A stretch of 64,000 nt of DNA from Pseudomonas entomophila (GTDB lineage Bacteria > Pseudomonadota > Gammaproteobacteria > Pseudomonadales > Pseudomonadaceae). Numbering within the stretch: the first letter of the stretch is position 1; each line of letters starts with the position of its first letter. Location of the stretch: contig NZ_JARPQB010000021.1 in assembly GCF_029478665.1 (NCBI RefSeq), positions 1 to 64,000 on the forward strand, read 5' to 3'. The position numbers and the translations under genes are program-made. Below, in pieces: positions 1 through 6,551 of this stretch. The notes beneath the pieces are model-generated. The model saw only the letters and a list, made by a program, of their open reading frames with translations, was not told where the DNA came from and ran no database searches.

Positions 1-2
1 AC

Positions 3-485
3 GAGACGGGGCTGCACTACAACCGCTATCGGTACTATGATCCAAGGGCTGGGCGCTTCCTGAGCCAAGATTTAATTGGCTATCAGGGCGGGCTGAATCT
101 CTATGCTTATGTAGTAAACCCGATTGGCTGGATCGACCCCTACGGGTTGTCCGGAGAGGAGGTATGTGATTTAAGTCATTGGTGGGGTACCGACAAGCCA
201 AAGCCTAAGGGACCACCTAATTCGGTATACACAAAGCTGAATGGCGATAAAGACTTGGCTGTACAAAATACGGTATATAACCGTGAAGGTGTCGCAATCG
301 GACAAGTAGACTTTAAAAATCACGGTGAAGGTGCGCCTTCTGGCCATGGGCATATTCTTAATCCTCCGGGGAATTTTGCTAGTGCTCATGGAGCTGGCGC
401 AGTTCACGTTCCACCTGTCGAAGTAGCTTCGGGGTGGAGCGTAATTCCGCCAGGTACAAAACCTTCACAGCCAATAGGTAGCTAA
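3..485 (+). CDS. Rhs-family polymorphic toxin, C-terminal part (partial at window start)
   Basis: The frame is open from the window edge, so only the last 160 residues are seen. The first 48 or so are the end of an Rhs/YD-repeat core: YYDPRAGRFLSQD is followed by NLYAYVVNPIGWIDPYG, the usual end of the encapsulating shell with the DPxG cleavage-type boundary at about 134-145. Everything after DPYG is the variable toxin tip, about 113 residues, rich in Gly, His and Pro (PSGHGHILNPPGN, GWSVIPPGTKPSQ). It resembles what I remember of polymorphic toxin type 24, but I cannot confirm that. Rhs proteins are delivered by type VI or other secretion systems to rival cells. The stop codon touches the start of the next gene, as expected for a toxin-immunity pair. 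The tip activity is unknown from sequence alone. Confidence 0.85.
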   Translation, partial: ETGLHYNRYRYYDPRAGRFLSQDLIGYQGGLNLYAYVVNPIGWIDPYGLSGEEVCDLSHWWGTDKPKPKGPPNSVYTKLNGDKDLAVQNTVYNREGVAIGQVDFKNHGEGAPSGHGHILNPPGNFASAHGAGAVHVPPVEVASGWSVIPPGTKPSQPIGS

Positions 486-872
486 ATGAAGCCAGAAGAT
501 GCTTGCAAGATTATAGATGCCTATCATCGCTTTGATGATGGGATTCTTGAGTTGTTTAGCTATGTATTTCTTCGAGATGGCTCTATGGCAGTAAGGCTCG
601 AGCTTTATGCAAGAAATCATGCTGCGGCAGGAGATGTTTGGAGAACAGTGAGAATTGTTGTTGGTGGCGCCGGAGAGGTGAGATCAAACTTTACAGGTGG
701 CGAGACAAATGTCATTTGCTCTGGTGTTAAATTGCTAGAGTTAGATGGGGTGATTTGTTTGGATGTTGATGGTGAATATGGGGCTCGTGATCCTGTCTCA
801 ATGGATGAAGTGAGAAAGTATAGCCCTTGTTATGTGGTTGGGGAGACTGTTGAGATAGTTGAGCTCGACTGA
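486..872 (+). CDS. Putative immunity protein for the adjacent Rhs toxin tip
   Basis: A 128-residue acidic cytosolic protein starts at the base after the toxin stop codon, so the two are translationally coupled. It has no signal peptide or membrane segment. Its position directly after an Rhs toxin tip is the evidence for an immunity role. Two further genes in the window (2692-3066 and 3105-3488) look like paralogues. They share an N-terminal F-D-G-x-L-x-x-F pattern, a central L-E-L-Y-A-x-N stretch (weaker in the third), E-V-R-S, and a C-terminal S-x-C-Y-x-x-G-x-x-V-x-x-V-E motif. Base composition is clearly more AT-rich than the backbone genes, which fits horizontal exchange of the cassette. 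The biochemical target is inferred, not shown. Confidence 0.75.
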   Translation: MKPEDACKIIDAYHRFDDGILELFSYVFLRDGSMAVRLELYARNHAAAGDVWRTVRIVVGGAGEVRSNFTGGETNVICSGVKLLELDGVICLDVDGEYGARDPVSMDEVRKYSPCYVVGETVEIVELD

Positions 873-890
873 AATTTGCTTTAACTGTTG

Positions 891-945
891 AAAGGGGATG
901 GATTGATTTTTCTATTTTGGAGTAGGGGGTAAGTCTGCTCCCTTT
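891..945. repeat. Degenerate copy of the cassette-boundary palindrome
   Basis: The stretch keeps AAAGGGGATGGATTGATTTT on the left and GTCTGCTCCCTTTC on the right, which is a decayed version of the AAAAGGGG...CCCCTTTT palindrome that follows at 966-1024. Confidence 0.5.
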
Positions 946-965
946 CTTATAGGCAAGCCTTTAGT

Positions 966-1024
966 AAAAGGGGACAGATTTATTTTGCTACTCTAAAGTA
1001 GAGAAAATAAATCCGTCCCCTTTT
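966..1024. repeat. Cassette-boundary palindrome, copy 1
   Basis: An imperfect inverted repeat whose arms read AAAAGGGGACAGATTTATTT and AAATAAATCCGTCCCCTTTT around a short CTACTCTAAAGTAGAG centre. It lies between the first immunity gene and the orphan toxin tail at 1033. The flanking A and T runs mean the transcript could also form a terminator-like hairpin in either direction. Related copies occur at 2453, 2545, 3547, 4232 and 4902. Confidence 0.9.
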
Positions 1025-1032
1025 CGTCCAAA

Positions 1033-1140
1033 ATGGTCTACGAACGGCTAGAGAAGGCAGATGCCAACGGGTTGAGTTCGGTGGATTTCGAGTTGAAGCA
1101 AATGGGGTTGGAATACAGCAAAGGTAGATTTTTCAAATGA
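1033..1140 (+). pseudogene. Orphan 3' end of a lost toxin tip
   Basis: A 35-codon frame (MVYERLEKADANG... ending GRFFK) starts right after palindrome copy 1. Its stop overlaps the start of the ankyrin/SUFU gene in an ATGA. That stop-start overlap is typical of toxin-immunity pairs. The most economical reading is that this is the remaining C-terminus of a displaced toxin whose body is gone. It has no visible ribosome-binding site of its own and may not be translated. The toxin family cannot be told from so short a piece. Confidence 0.55.
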
Positions 1141-2279
1141 TTGACTGGCAGCAACTTTACGAGAAGCACAAAACAGAGCTGGGCCAGCTTTACGACGATG
1201 TCAGAGAAGGCAGGCTGGAGCGGCTGCGCAACTTTGCGCAAAAATATCCGGATTTGCTGGCGCTACCCCGGTATGGCGAAGTGGTGGAGCAAAGTTTGCT
1301 ACATATGGCTGCTTGGGCAGGGCAGACTGAGGTCTGCCAGCTGTTGCTCGAACTGGGGTTGGACCCGAATCGGGCGTACACTAGAGCGGGGTATGGAACT
1401 GCTCTGGAGTTGGCAGCCGGTGAAGGGCATCTGGCAACCTGTGTCTGCCTTCTAGACGGAGGTGCTTCGGTCGATGGTCTGCCGCGAAGCGTTTGTACAC
1501 CGCTGTATGCCGCGGCCCAGTTTGGGCATGAACACGTAGTTGCTCTCCTTCTGGAAAGAGGAGCCGAGATCAATCGTCTGCATCTACAGTTCAACGCCAG
1601 TGTCTTGGATGTTGCGCGGGGATGGAATCAGCAGGCTGTCGTAATGCTACTGGAAGCCAAAGGTGCGCGCAGCACTTTGGAGGTAGATGCTCCCGATGTA
1701 GAAGGTGCCGGGCAGTCCATCGTCACCTTTGTGCATAATACTGCGGGCTGGGTCTTACCGGCCGTGTTCAGTCCACCCTGCGAGGTACCTGAGACCTCTC
1801 TACATATCAGCTTGCTCAATAGCAAGACTGACTACAAGCTTCTATTTACTGTTGGCCTTTACAATAAGGTGCCGATGACCGAACTGTTCATCTGCTTGCC
1901 GGGTAACTGGCCACTTTCCCGGAGGGAGTGGCTGGCACAGGGCCCTTGGCGTTTCCCGGTGCAGATGTTGGAGCGTCTTGGACTACAAACGCTTGAGCAC
2001 GAGCCGCTTCAGGAGGGGAATCTGTTGCTGAGAAGTGATCCGGCCTATGCAGATTTACCTTGGCCTGAGTCAGTTGATGCTCTTTTAGTCATTGACAAAC
2101 CCTGGAATAAAGATAGTAGTCCAGAAAATATTGCTGAAGATGACAGGGTGAATCTATTTATACTGGCCCCAGTTAAATTTACAGCCAAAGGTGAGCCTGG
2201 CGGAAAAGCATTGGTTGCGCTGGTCGAGCGCAAGCGCGCAGCAAGTTGGAAAGTCTTGGCTCTTGATGCTGGTTGTTGA
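1137..2279 (+). CDS. Ankyrin-repeat plus SUFU-domain immunity-like protein
   Basis: 380 residues. Residues 50-175 form three or four ankyrin repeats (SLLHMAAWAGQTEVCQLLLE, TALELAAGEGHLATCVCLLD, TPLYAAAQFGHEHVVALLLE). Residues 190-380 look like a suppressor-of-fused (SUFU) domain, with LHISLLNSK, LFTVGLYNKVPMTELFICLP and PVQMLERLG. Both ankyrin and SUFU domains are established immunity modules in polymorphic toxin systems, though this fusion is less common. The start overlaps the stop of the orphan toxin tail. It probably binds and blocks a toxin tip in the cytosol. With its toxin reduced to a remnant, it may protect against sister cells that still carry the active version. Confidence 0.75.
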   Translation: MIDWQQLYEKHKTELGQLYDDVREGRLERLRNFAQKYPDLLALPRYGEVVEQSLLHMAAWAGQTEVCQLLLELGLDPNRAYTRAGYGTALELAAGEGHLATCVCLLDGGASVDGLPRSVCTPLYAAAQFGHEHVVALLLERGAEINRLHLQFNASVLDVARGWNQQAVVMLLEAKGARSTLEVDAPDVEGAGQSIVTFVHNTAGWVLPAVFSPPCEVPETSLHISLLNSKTDYKLLFTVGLYNKVPMTELFICLPGNWPLSRREWLAQGPWRFPVQMLERLGLQTLEHEPLQEGNLLLRSDPAYADLPWPESVDALLVIDKPWNKDSSPENIAEDDRVNLFILAPVKFTAKGEPGGKALVALVERKRAASWKVLALDAGC

Positions 2280-2301
2280 ATCGGTAAGAAGATAAAAGAG
2301 T

Positions 2302-2334
2302 TAAAAGGAGGTGAATTTATTTTTTGCTCTAATA
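2302..2334. repeat. Left half of the cassette-boundary palindrome
   Basis: TAAAAGGAGGTGAATTTATT followed by TTTTGCTCTAAT matches the left arm of the palindrome family. No matching right arm follows. It lies 20 bases after the ankyrin/SUFU gene, in a 330-base gap that also holds two full copies. Confidence 0.6.
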
Positions 2335-2452
2335 TCTACTCGCGAGGGACCAATGGGAGCAAAACTCAGGCAATGTCTGCTGAAAAGCACACCTTCACCC
2401 GATAGGTGCTCCGGCTGGGAGAGCTGACGGGGCGTTTTCGGTTGTGGACAGT

Positions 2453-2510
2453 AAAAGGGGGCAGATTTATTTTCCTATTTTTGAGTTGGGAAAATAAATC
2501 TGCCCCATTT
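2453..2510. repeat. Cassette-boundary palindrome, copy 2
   Basis: Left arm AAAAGGGGGCAGATTTATTT and right arm AAATAAATCTGCCCCATTT around CCTATTTTTGAGTTGGGA. Base changes in the two arms mostly compensate each other (GGGGGCAG against CTGCCCC), which suggests that folding or pairing is kept. Confidence 0.9.
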
Positions 2511-2544
2511 CTGCGTCCCTCGCTTCAGGATTGAGTCATGCAGT

Positions 2545-2606
2545 AAAAGGGGACGGATTTATTTTTGCTACTCTAAAGCAGATAAAATAAATCCGTTCCC
2601 TTTTTT
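2545..2606. repeat. Cassette-boundary palindrome, copy 3
   Basis: Left arm AAAAGGGGACGGATTTATTT and right arm AAATAAATCCGTTCCCTTTT around TTGCTACTCTAAAGCAGATA. It is followed directly by the orphan toxin tail at 2607. Confidence 0.9.
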
Positions 2607-2681
2607 CTACATTTGCCGCCAGACCAAGTTCCAAAAGGGTGGGGCGTAATTCCACCGGGCACGCAACCATCACAAAAGTAA
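2607..2681 (+). pseudogene. Orphan 3' end related to the active Rhs toxin tip
   Basis: Right after palindrome copy 3 an open frame reads HLPPDQVPKGWGVIPPGTQP and ends SQK. It aligns with the end of the Rhs toxin at 3-485, which reads HVPPVEVASGWSVIPPGTKP then SQPIGS. So this is the last 23 codons of a second, related toxin tip whose body has been lost. The immunity paralogue at 2692 follows ten bases later, keeping the toxin-immunity order. This is direct sequence evidence that old tips were displaced here. Confidence 0.8.
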
Positions 2682-2691
2682 TGGGGTAAGT

Positions 2692-3066
2692 ATGATTTCA
2701 AATGACGTGCAGAAGGTTTTTGATGAGTACGATGGTTTTGCCGACGGGGTGTTGAAGGCGTTCGAGTATATTTTTTCGGATGATGATGCCTGCTCTGTAA
2801 AGCTTGAGTTGTATGCGCAAAATTATAATTTAGAAGGTAATGTTTGGCGGAGGGTGGATGTATGGGTTCGAGGTGTGAGCGAAGTGCGTTCGACAGTGAT
2901 TCCGATTGTTATTAATTCGAAGGTTAAAGTTTTAGACCTTGAGGGGGGAGTGTGTTTGGAGGTGAGTGGGGATTTTGGCCTCGATTCGATGTCCATTGAA
3001 ATAGTTCGGAGGTACAGTGTTTGCTATGCAATTGGACGGTCGGTTCAGGTTGTGGAGCATATATAG
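2692..3066 (+). CDS. Immunity protein paralogue 2
   Basis: 124 residues, related to the immunity protein at 486-872. Shared positions include the aromatic-rich N-terminal segment, KLELYAQN, EVRS and the C-terminal YSVCYAIGRSVQVVE. It follows a leftover 3' end of a toxin tip that resembles the active one, so the old toxin-immunity pairing is preserved. No signal peptide or membrane segment is seen and composition is AT-rich. It probably neutralises a variant of the current toxin. Which residues touch the toxin cannot be told from sequence. Confidence 0.7.
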   Translation: MISNDVQKVFDEYDGFADGVLKAFEYIFSDDDACSVKLELYAQNYNLEGNVWRRVDVWVRGVSEVRSTVIPIVINSKVKVLDLEGGVCLEVSGDFGLDSMSIEIVRRYSVCYAIGRSVQVVEHI

Positions 3067-3104
3067 GTGGTCTGAAGTGGTGTGGGAAAGGCTGGGAGTC
3101 TAAT

Positions 3105-3488
3105 ATGTTGTTTAAAGATATTGTGAGTTTTTTTGATGGGTGCCACGGTTTTCAAGGAGGATATATAAGATTTTTTAGATATGACTTTCAAAGTTTTGGT
3201 AAGTTGAATATTACAATTGGGTTGGAAGGTCGATTTTTAAACGGTGTGGCTAGAAAGTGTAGTGTTGAACTAAAGATCTTCGATGTTGTGGAGGTTCGAT
3301 CAGATTTTGCGGGCGGGCGCGGTAATGATATCTCTGAAAAGGTCATGTTTTCACCGTCGGGAGTAGGAGGCTACTGCATAGCGTTTGGTTGTGATTTTTT
3401 GGATATTCCAGTGACGCTGGATGCTATTAGACGGCGTAGCGATTGTTATGTTATCGGTAAGGCTGTCGAGGTGTTGGAGGTTAAATAG
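3105..3488 (+). CDS. Immunity protein paralogue 3
   Basis: 127 residues from the ATG at 3105. The frame is open further upstream to 3021, but that part overlaps the preceding gene in another frame and has no similarity to the paralogues. Shared features with the proteins at 486 and 2692 are a short N-terminal F-x-G-x-x-x-F-F-x-Y stretch, VEVRSDFAGG (compare EVRSNFTGG in the first) and the end RRSDCYVIGKAVEVLE. It sits 38 bases after paralogue 2 with no toxin remnant between, so it is either a tandem copy or the survivor of a cassette whose toxin was removed completely. Confidence 0.65.
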   Translation: MLFKDIVSFFDGCHGFQGGYIRFFRYDFQSFGKLNITIGLEGRFLNGVARKCSVELKIFDVVEVRSDFAGGRGNDISEKVMFSPSGVGGYCIAFGCDFLDIPVTLDAIRRRSDCYVIGKAVEVLEVK

Positions 3489-3546
3489 ATGATTTGCGGA
3501 GGGAAAGGGAACGGATTTGAATGGCACTCAATTAACATGCTTCGAG

Positions 3547-3639
3547 TAAAAGGGGGCAAGTAAAATGGGATGGATTTATTTTTCCACAAACAGAATGGTC
3601 TGAAATTGGAGTAGGGAAAATAAATCTGTCCCCTTTTTT
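3547..3639. repeat. Cassette-boundary palindrome, copy 4 (rearranged)
   Basis: The left side is duplicated or interrupted: AAAAGGGGGCAAGT is followed by AAAATGGGATGGATTTATTT, then a 30-base spacer, then the right arm AAATAAATCTGTCCCCTTTT. The orphan toxin tail starts immediately after. Confidence 0.8.
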
Positions 3640-3640
3640 C

Positions 3641-3742
3641 GCATATGGTCGTGTAGGTCATGGCGGTTTTGAGCGCTACGACAGAATAAAAAATTCACCT
3701 GTTTATGTTGATGGCGCGTTGATGAATCCATGGGGCAAGTAA
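3641..3742 (+). pseudogene. Orphan 3' end of a third lost toxin tip
   Basis: Directly after palindrome copy 4 an open frame reads AYGRVGHGGFERYDRIKNSP and ends ALMNPWGK. Its stop overlaps the start of the next gene in TAATG. No start codon or ribosome-binding site is visible, so this looks like the tail of a toxin frame left by displacement. The short Gly/Tyr-rich end does not identify a toxin family. Confidence 0.65.
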
Positions 3743-4200
3743 TGAAGAATTATATTATTAATTTTGATTCCGATATAATTCCTGGTAGTTCGATTGGTGG
3801 AATTTCCTTGGGTGATTGTGCTGAGGATGTTTTTGAGTGTATAGCCGATACATTTGATGTGGAGATCTCCGAGTTTGAGAATTTCGGTGGGAGGTATGTA
3901 TCCTATGAGGTAAGTGGAGGGGCGATTACATTTGTCGCCCGAGAAGACGGGAAAATATCTGCTTTGTGGTGCAAGCCTCCATATAAGGGGAGGTTTGATA
4001 GGCGATTTTATCCAGGAATCACTGCTGGAGAGTTAAAAAGTGTGTCCAGAAGGCAGGAGATATTTGATGGTTATTTAGTTGTCGATCGAAATTACTTGAT
4101 TTACTATGCGATGCCAGAGGATATTGATGACTTTAATAGTTTTTCTGATCTGGATGATGGTGTTGTTTTTAATGAATTACATGTTGGTAAGTTGAGGTGA
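3742..4200 (+). CDS. Hypothetical immunity-like protein
   Basis: 152 residues from the ATG that overlaps the stop of the toxin remnant. A GTG/ATG-type start twelve bases upstream (3730) is possible, but the overlap favours 3742. It is acidic (FDSDIIPGSSIGGISLGD, EDIDDFNSFSDLDDG) with no signal peptide and no membrane segment. The N-terminal G-x-S-I-G-G-I-x-L-G pattern is seen in other small cassette proteins I recall, but I cannot name a family. An immunity role is inferred only from its place behind a toxin tail between two palindromes. Confidence 0.6.
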   Translation: MKNYIINFDSDIIPGSSIGGISLGDCAEDVFECIADTFDVEISEFENFGGRYVSYEVSGGAITFVAREDGKISALWCKPPYKGRFDRRFYPGITAGELKSVSRRQEIFDGYLVVDRNYLIYYAMPEDIDDFNSFSDLDDGVVFNELHVGKLR

Positions 4201-4231
4201 TGGAGGGTTGGTCGGAGTTTTCAGAAAAAGT

Positions 4232-4347
4232 AAAAGGGGGCGGATTTATTTTTCTGCTCTAATCGAGTTTCCGGGGAATGCATCGAGCAGACGAGGCAGG
4301 GTATCCGGAAATTAGAGTAGAGAAAATAAATCCGCCCCCTTTTTTTG
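4232..4347. repeat. Cassette-boundary palindrome, copy 5 (long centre)
   Basis: Left arm AAAAGGGGGCGGATTTATTT, right arm AAATAAATCCGCCCCCTTTT, separated by about 75 bases containing CTCTAATCGAGTTTCCGGGG, GCATCGAGCAGACGAGGCAG and GAAATTAGAGTAG. The same inner stretch recurs in copy 6. Confidence 0.9.
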
Positions 4348-4393
4348 CAGTCACTTTCTGCACCTTTTTTGCATATGTTTCAGGAGGTCTATA

Positions 4394-4873
4394 ATGAAAA
4401 TTTCAATGAAAACCGCATATAGAGATCCTGTTGGTGATGTGGACGATATAGATGAAGAGTTGACGCCTTTTCAATATGCCTTGGAAGAGTTAAGGCGGTA
4501 TGTTTGTTGTGAGTTGTTGGTAAGGTTGAGTGATGATTGTACGATGTATCTTGAGATTTGGCCGGACGTAACGATATGCTACGAAGATATCGTTAATTCA
4601 GTTGTGCGTGTTAAAAGTGGCTGGGAGGGTAAGGATTATATTTGGTTCTGTGAGCAAGGTATTGATTTTTATCTGCATTACGAAGTAAGAGGTGGAGACG
4701 TAGTGCTCGCATATAAAAAAGGCCCTGGTGCAGGTCGATATCATGGAAATATCCCTGATACTGTGGTCGCCATTAGTAGGGCGAGTTACGTAATGGAGTG
4801 GGGCTTGGTTTTTAAAGAGTTGACTGATCTTTTTGATAAATGTATTAACAAGAAAATTACATTGCCGTTTTAG
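4394..4873 (+). CDS. Hypothetical immunity-like protein
   Basis: 159 residues, acidic, AT-rich. A strong AGGAGGT ribosome-binding site lies at 4382-4388. A short upstream frame ends in TAA overlapping the ATG (TAATG), as in the other cassettes, though too little is left to call it a toxin tail. No signal peptide or membrane span is visible. Aromatic and acidic residues are frequent (EIWPDVTICYEDIV, GKDYIWFCEQGIDFYLHYE). I do not recognise a family. It stands alone between palindrome copies 5 and 6, which is why an immunity role is proposed. Confidence 0.6.
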   Translation: MKISMKTAYRDPVGDVDDIDEELTPFQYALEELRRYVCCELLVRLSDDCTMYLEIWPDVTICYEDIVNSVVRVKSGWEGKDYIWFCEQGIDFYLHYEVRGGDVVLAYKKGPGAGRYHGNIPDTVVAISRASYVMEWGLVFKELTDLFDKCINKKITLPF

Positions 4874-4901
4874 CTTTGTGATGTTCAGTAAAAAGCGCAG
4901 T

Positions 4902-5046
4902 AAAAGGGGGCGCATTTATTTTACTGCTCTAATCGAATTTCCGGGGAATGCATCGAGCAGACGAGACAGGGCATCCTGAAATTAGAAAAAAAGGGACAGA
5001 TTTATTTTTGCTAGCATAAACATGAGAAGATAAATCTGTCCCCTTT
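4902..5046. repeat. Chimeric cassette-boundary palindrome, copy 6
   Basis: The left 85 bases match the left arm and long centre of copy 5 (CTAATCGAATTTCCGGGGAA, GCATCGAGCAGACGAGACAG, GAAATTAG). Then instead of the expected right arm a second, complete palindrome begins (AAAAAGGGACAGATTTATTT ... AAATCTGTCCCCTTTC). This looks like a recombination joint between two family members, and it marks the right end of the accessory locus. Confidence 0.85.
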
Positions 5047-5111
5047 CTGCTGATGGCGTTTGACGCGATTGCCTGGGAGCCGGTGTGATTCACCCCCAGG
5101 CACCGCGACAC

Positions 5112-5381
5112 TCAGTGAGTCATTCCCAGTTCGGCGTCATCCATCAGCGCCTTGGCCAGTGCGCTCAGGTAATACGAGGCCCAGAGCAGTTGCGGCTTTT
5201 CTTCCATGATCCCGGTGATGGTCAGGTCGCGCACGCAGCCCATCAGTTCCGAAGCCTGTTCGCGGGCGTGCTGGCAGGGGATGCCGGGTTCGATGCAGAA
5301 CAGTGGGATGGTCTGGCCTTCGCCTTGGTAGAACTTGGTTTTGCCTGCGGTGGTGTTGGGGGTGGTGTCGTCTGTTGTCAT
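5112..5381 (-). CDS. DUF3077-like small protein
   Basis: 89 residues with an AGGGAGAC ribosome-binding site just upstream of the ATG. The centre, LFCIEPGIPCQHAREQASEL, followed by a helical segment and a C-terminal LLWASYYLSALAKALMDDAE, fits the DUF3077 family common in Pseudomonas (a sensor-like beta strand and two helices). Function is unknown. It precedes nothing on its strand. The related small gene at 5506-5748 is upstream on the same strand and could be co-transcribed, although a REP pair lies between. No signal peptide is seen. Confidence 0.65.
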   Translation of the reverse strand: MTTDDTTPNTTAGKTKFYQGEGQTIPLFCIEPGIPCQHAREQASELMGCVRDLTITGIMEEKPQLLWASYYLSALAKALMDDAELGMTH

Positions 5382-5415
5382 TGTTTTGTCTCCCTGGATT
5401 TTTTGGGGCCTGGGC

Positions 5416-5496
5416 GGGCCCTTTCGCCAGCAAGGCTGGCTCCTACAGGCGTGGACGCAGCCCCCGGTAGGAGCCGGCTTGCTGGCGAACAGGGCC
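5416..5496. repeat. REP inverted pair
   Basis: CGCCAGCAAGGCTGGCTCCT and, inverted, GTAGGAGCCGGCTTGCTGGC, separated by about 15 bases. This is the standard arrangement of extragenic palindromes in this genome. Confidence 0.9.
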
Positions 5497-5505
5497 GGGC
5501 GCGGG

Positions 5506-5748
5506 CTAGTGCAGCGTCTGTGGGGCCTTGGGCATCTGCACCTGGATCAACGCCGATTCGAGCAGCACGCGCAGCGATTCGACTTCGTGCATCGACGCCA
5601 TCATCAGGATCGTGGCGGGGGACCTGGGCTGGGTCAGCACCGCCTGATGGGCCACGGTCAAGGCGCACAGGGCGTACTCGGTGGCCTGGATGAGGGTGTC
5701 TTCGAGGGAGTGGTGGTGATGGGGTGGGTCGGGGACGATCTTCAGCAT
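5506..5748 (-). CDS. DUF6124-like small protein
   Basis: 80 residues from the ATG at 5748, which has AAAGGAAAA just upstream. The frame stays open further upstream to 5898, but that part runs through an inverted repeat and is unlikely to be translated. The N-terminus MLKIVPDPP followed by a His run and SLEDTLIQATEYALCALTVA resembles the Pseudomonas DUF6124 family, which often sits beside DUF3077 genes. It is predicted to be all-helical and cytosolic. The role is unknown. Confidence 0.6.
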   Translation of the reverse strand: MLKIVPDPPHHHHSLEDTLIQATEYALCALTVAHQAVLTQPRSPATILMMASMHEVESLRVLLESALIQVQMPKAPQTLH

Positions 5749-5814
5749 AACGATTTTCCTTTCCGGTGCGGCCACCTGTCTGCTGTCAAACAGAGGGTGG
5801 CAGCTGTGCGTGGG

Positions 5815-5921
5815 TTGACAGACCGGCGAAAATCGTAAAATTCCGGCGCACGCAAGCGTGCCCGCACGCACAGCCGCCATAGAGGGCGAGCCGTACACGA
5901 TTTTTCGTCGCAGCCTGTCAA
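5815..5921. repeat. Imperfect inverted repeat upstream of the DUF6124-like gene
   Basis: Arms TTGACAGACCGGCGAAAATCGT (5815-5836, matched bases TTGACAG, CGA, AAATCGT) and its near-complement at 5897-5921 enclose about 60 bases with a second small dyad (GCGTGCCCGCACGC). It lies 65-175 bases before the start at 5748 and may be a regulatory leader or a small mobile repeat. From memory, similar leaders precede related genes in other pseudomonads. Confidence 0.6.
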
Positions 5922-6131
5922 AGCTGTGTCGTTGATATGCAACGACTCGCCGAGACTAGAGCGCTCCCAGAGCAGCCGCAACGGAAAAAAGGCGGCGGGA
6001 GTATGTTTGGGAAATGGACTACAAGGAAGGGGTTTAATCTGATTTTTTGGTGGTTCGTGGGGGGCTGGGGATTCATTTTTGATTGGCGTTGTGGGTGAGA
6101 GGGCCAGCCACGAAATCTTCAGCGCCTATCA

Positions 6132-6380
6132 GATCGAGCGCCGCCCGCGCGGCGCATCGCGGATGAATCCGCTCCTACATTTGTTGCAACGTGCCGCATC
6201 TGTGAGGCCATGGTTGTCAGCCTTGGCGCATGGCTTGAGGCAGGTGGGGCGGCGGTGGCGACAACCAAAAAATCGCGTCGTACAAACCAGGCGGACAACC
6301 ATGGCCTATCGGTCATGGCCACGTCGCAACCGATGTAGGAGCGGATTCATCCGCGATGCGCCGCGCGGGCGGCGCTCGAT
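6132..6380. repeat. Long inverted REP pair (BIME-like)
   Basis: A 47-base copy (6132-6178, starting GATCGAGCGCCGCCCGCGCG) recurs inverted at 6335-6380, with 156 bases between that contain a weaker inverted match (GGCCATGGTTGTC and GACAACCATGG). The 800 bases from 5749 to 6551 hold this element and the inverted repeat at 5815. I see no convincing gene. Confidence 0.8.
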
Positions 6381-6551
6381 TTGCGCACCACTACAAATCC
6401 TCAGGCGGGCACCTGGTCGCCATCAAGACCCACCCAGCGCGTAAAGAAGCATTGATTTTTGGTTATTAACAAATAGCTTCTTATTCCTTTACGCTAGATC
6501 TCCCCTCCCTATACTGGCCCCCAAGCACGCAAACACCTTGGAGGCGTCCCC

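Noticed and set aside
3021..3104. Longer start for the third immunity paralogue
   Set aside because: The extra 28 codons overlap the preceding gene in another frame and do not align with the paralogues.
891..5046. CRISPR-like array of repeated units
   Set aside because: Units are imperfect palindromes separated by genes of different lengths, not short repeats with uniform spacers.
6119..6322. 67-codon frame inside the long inverted REP pair
   Set aside because: Half of it is REP sequence and there is no ribosome-binding site; it looks like a by-product of the repeat.
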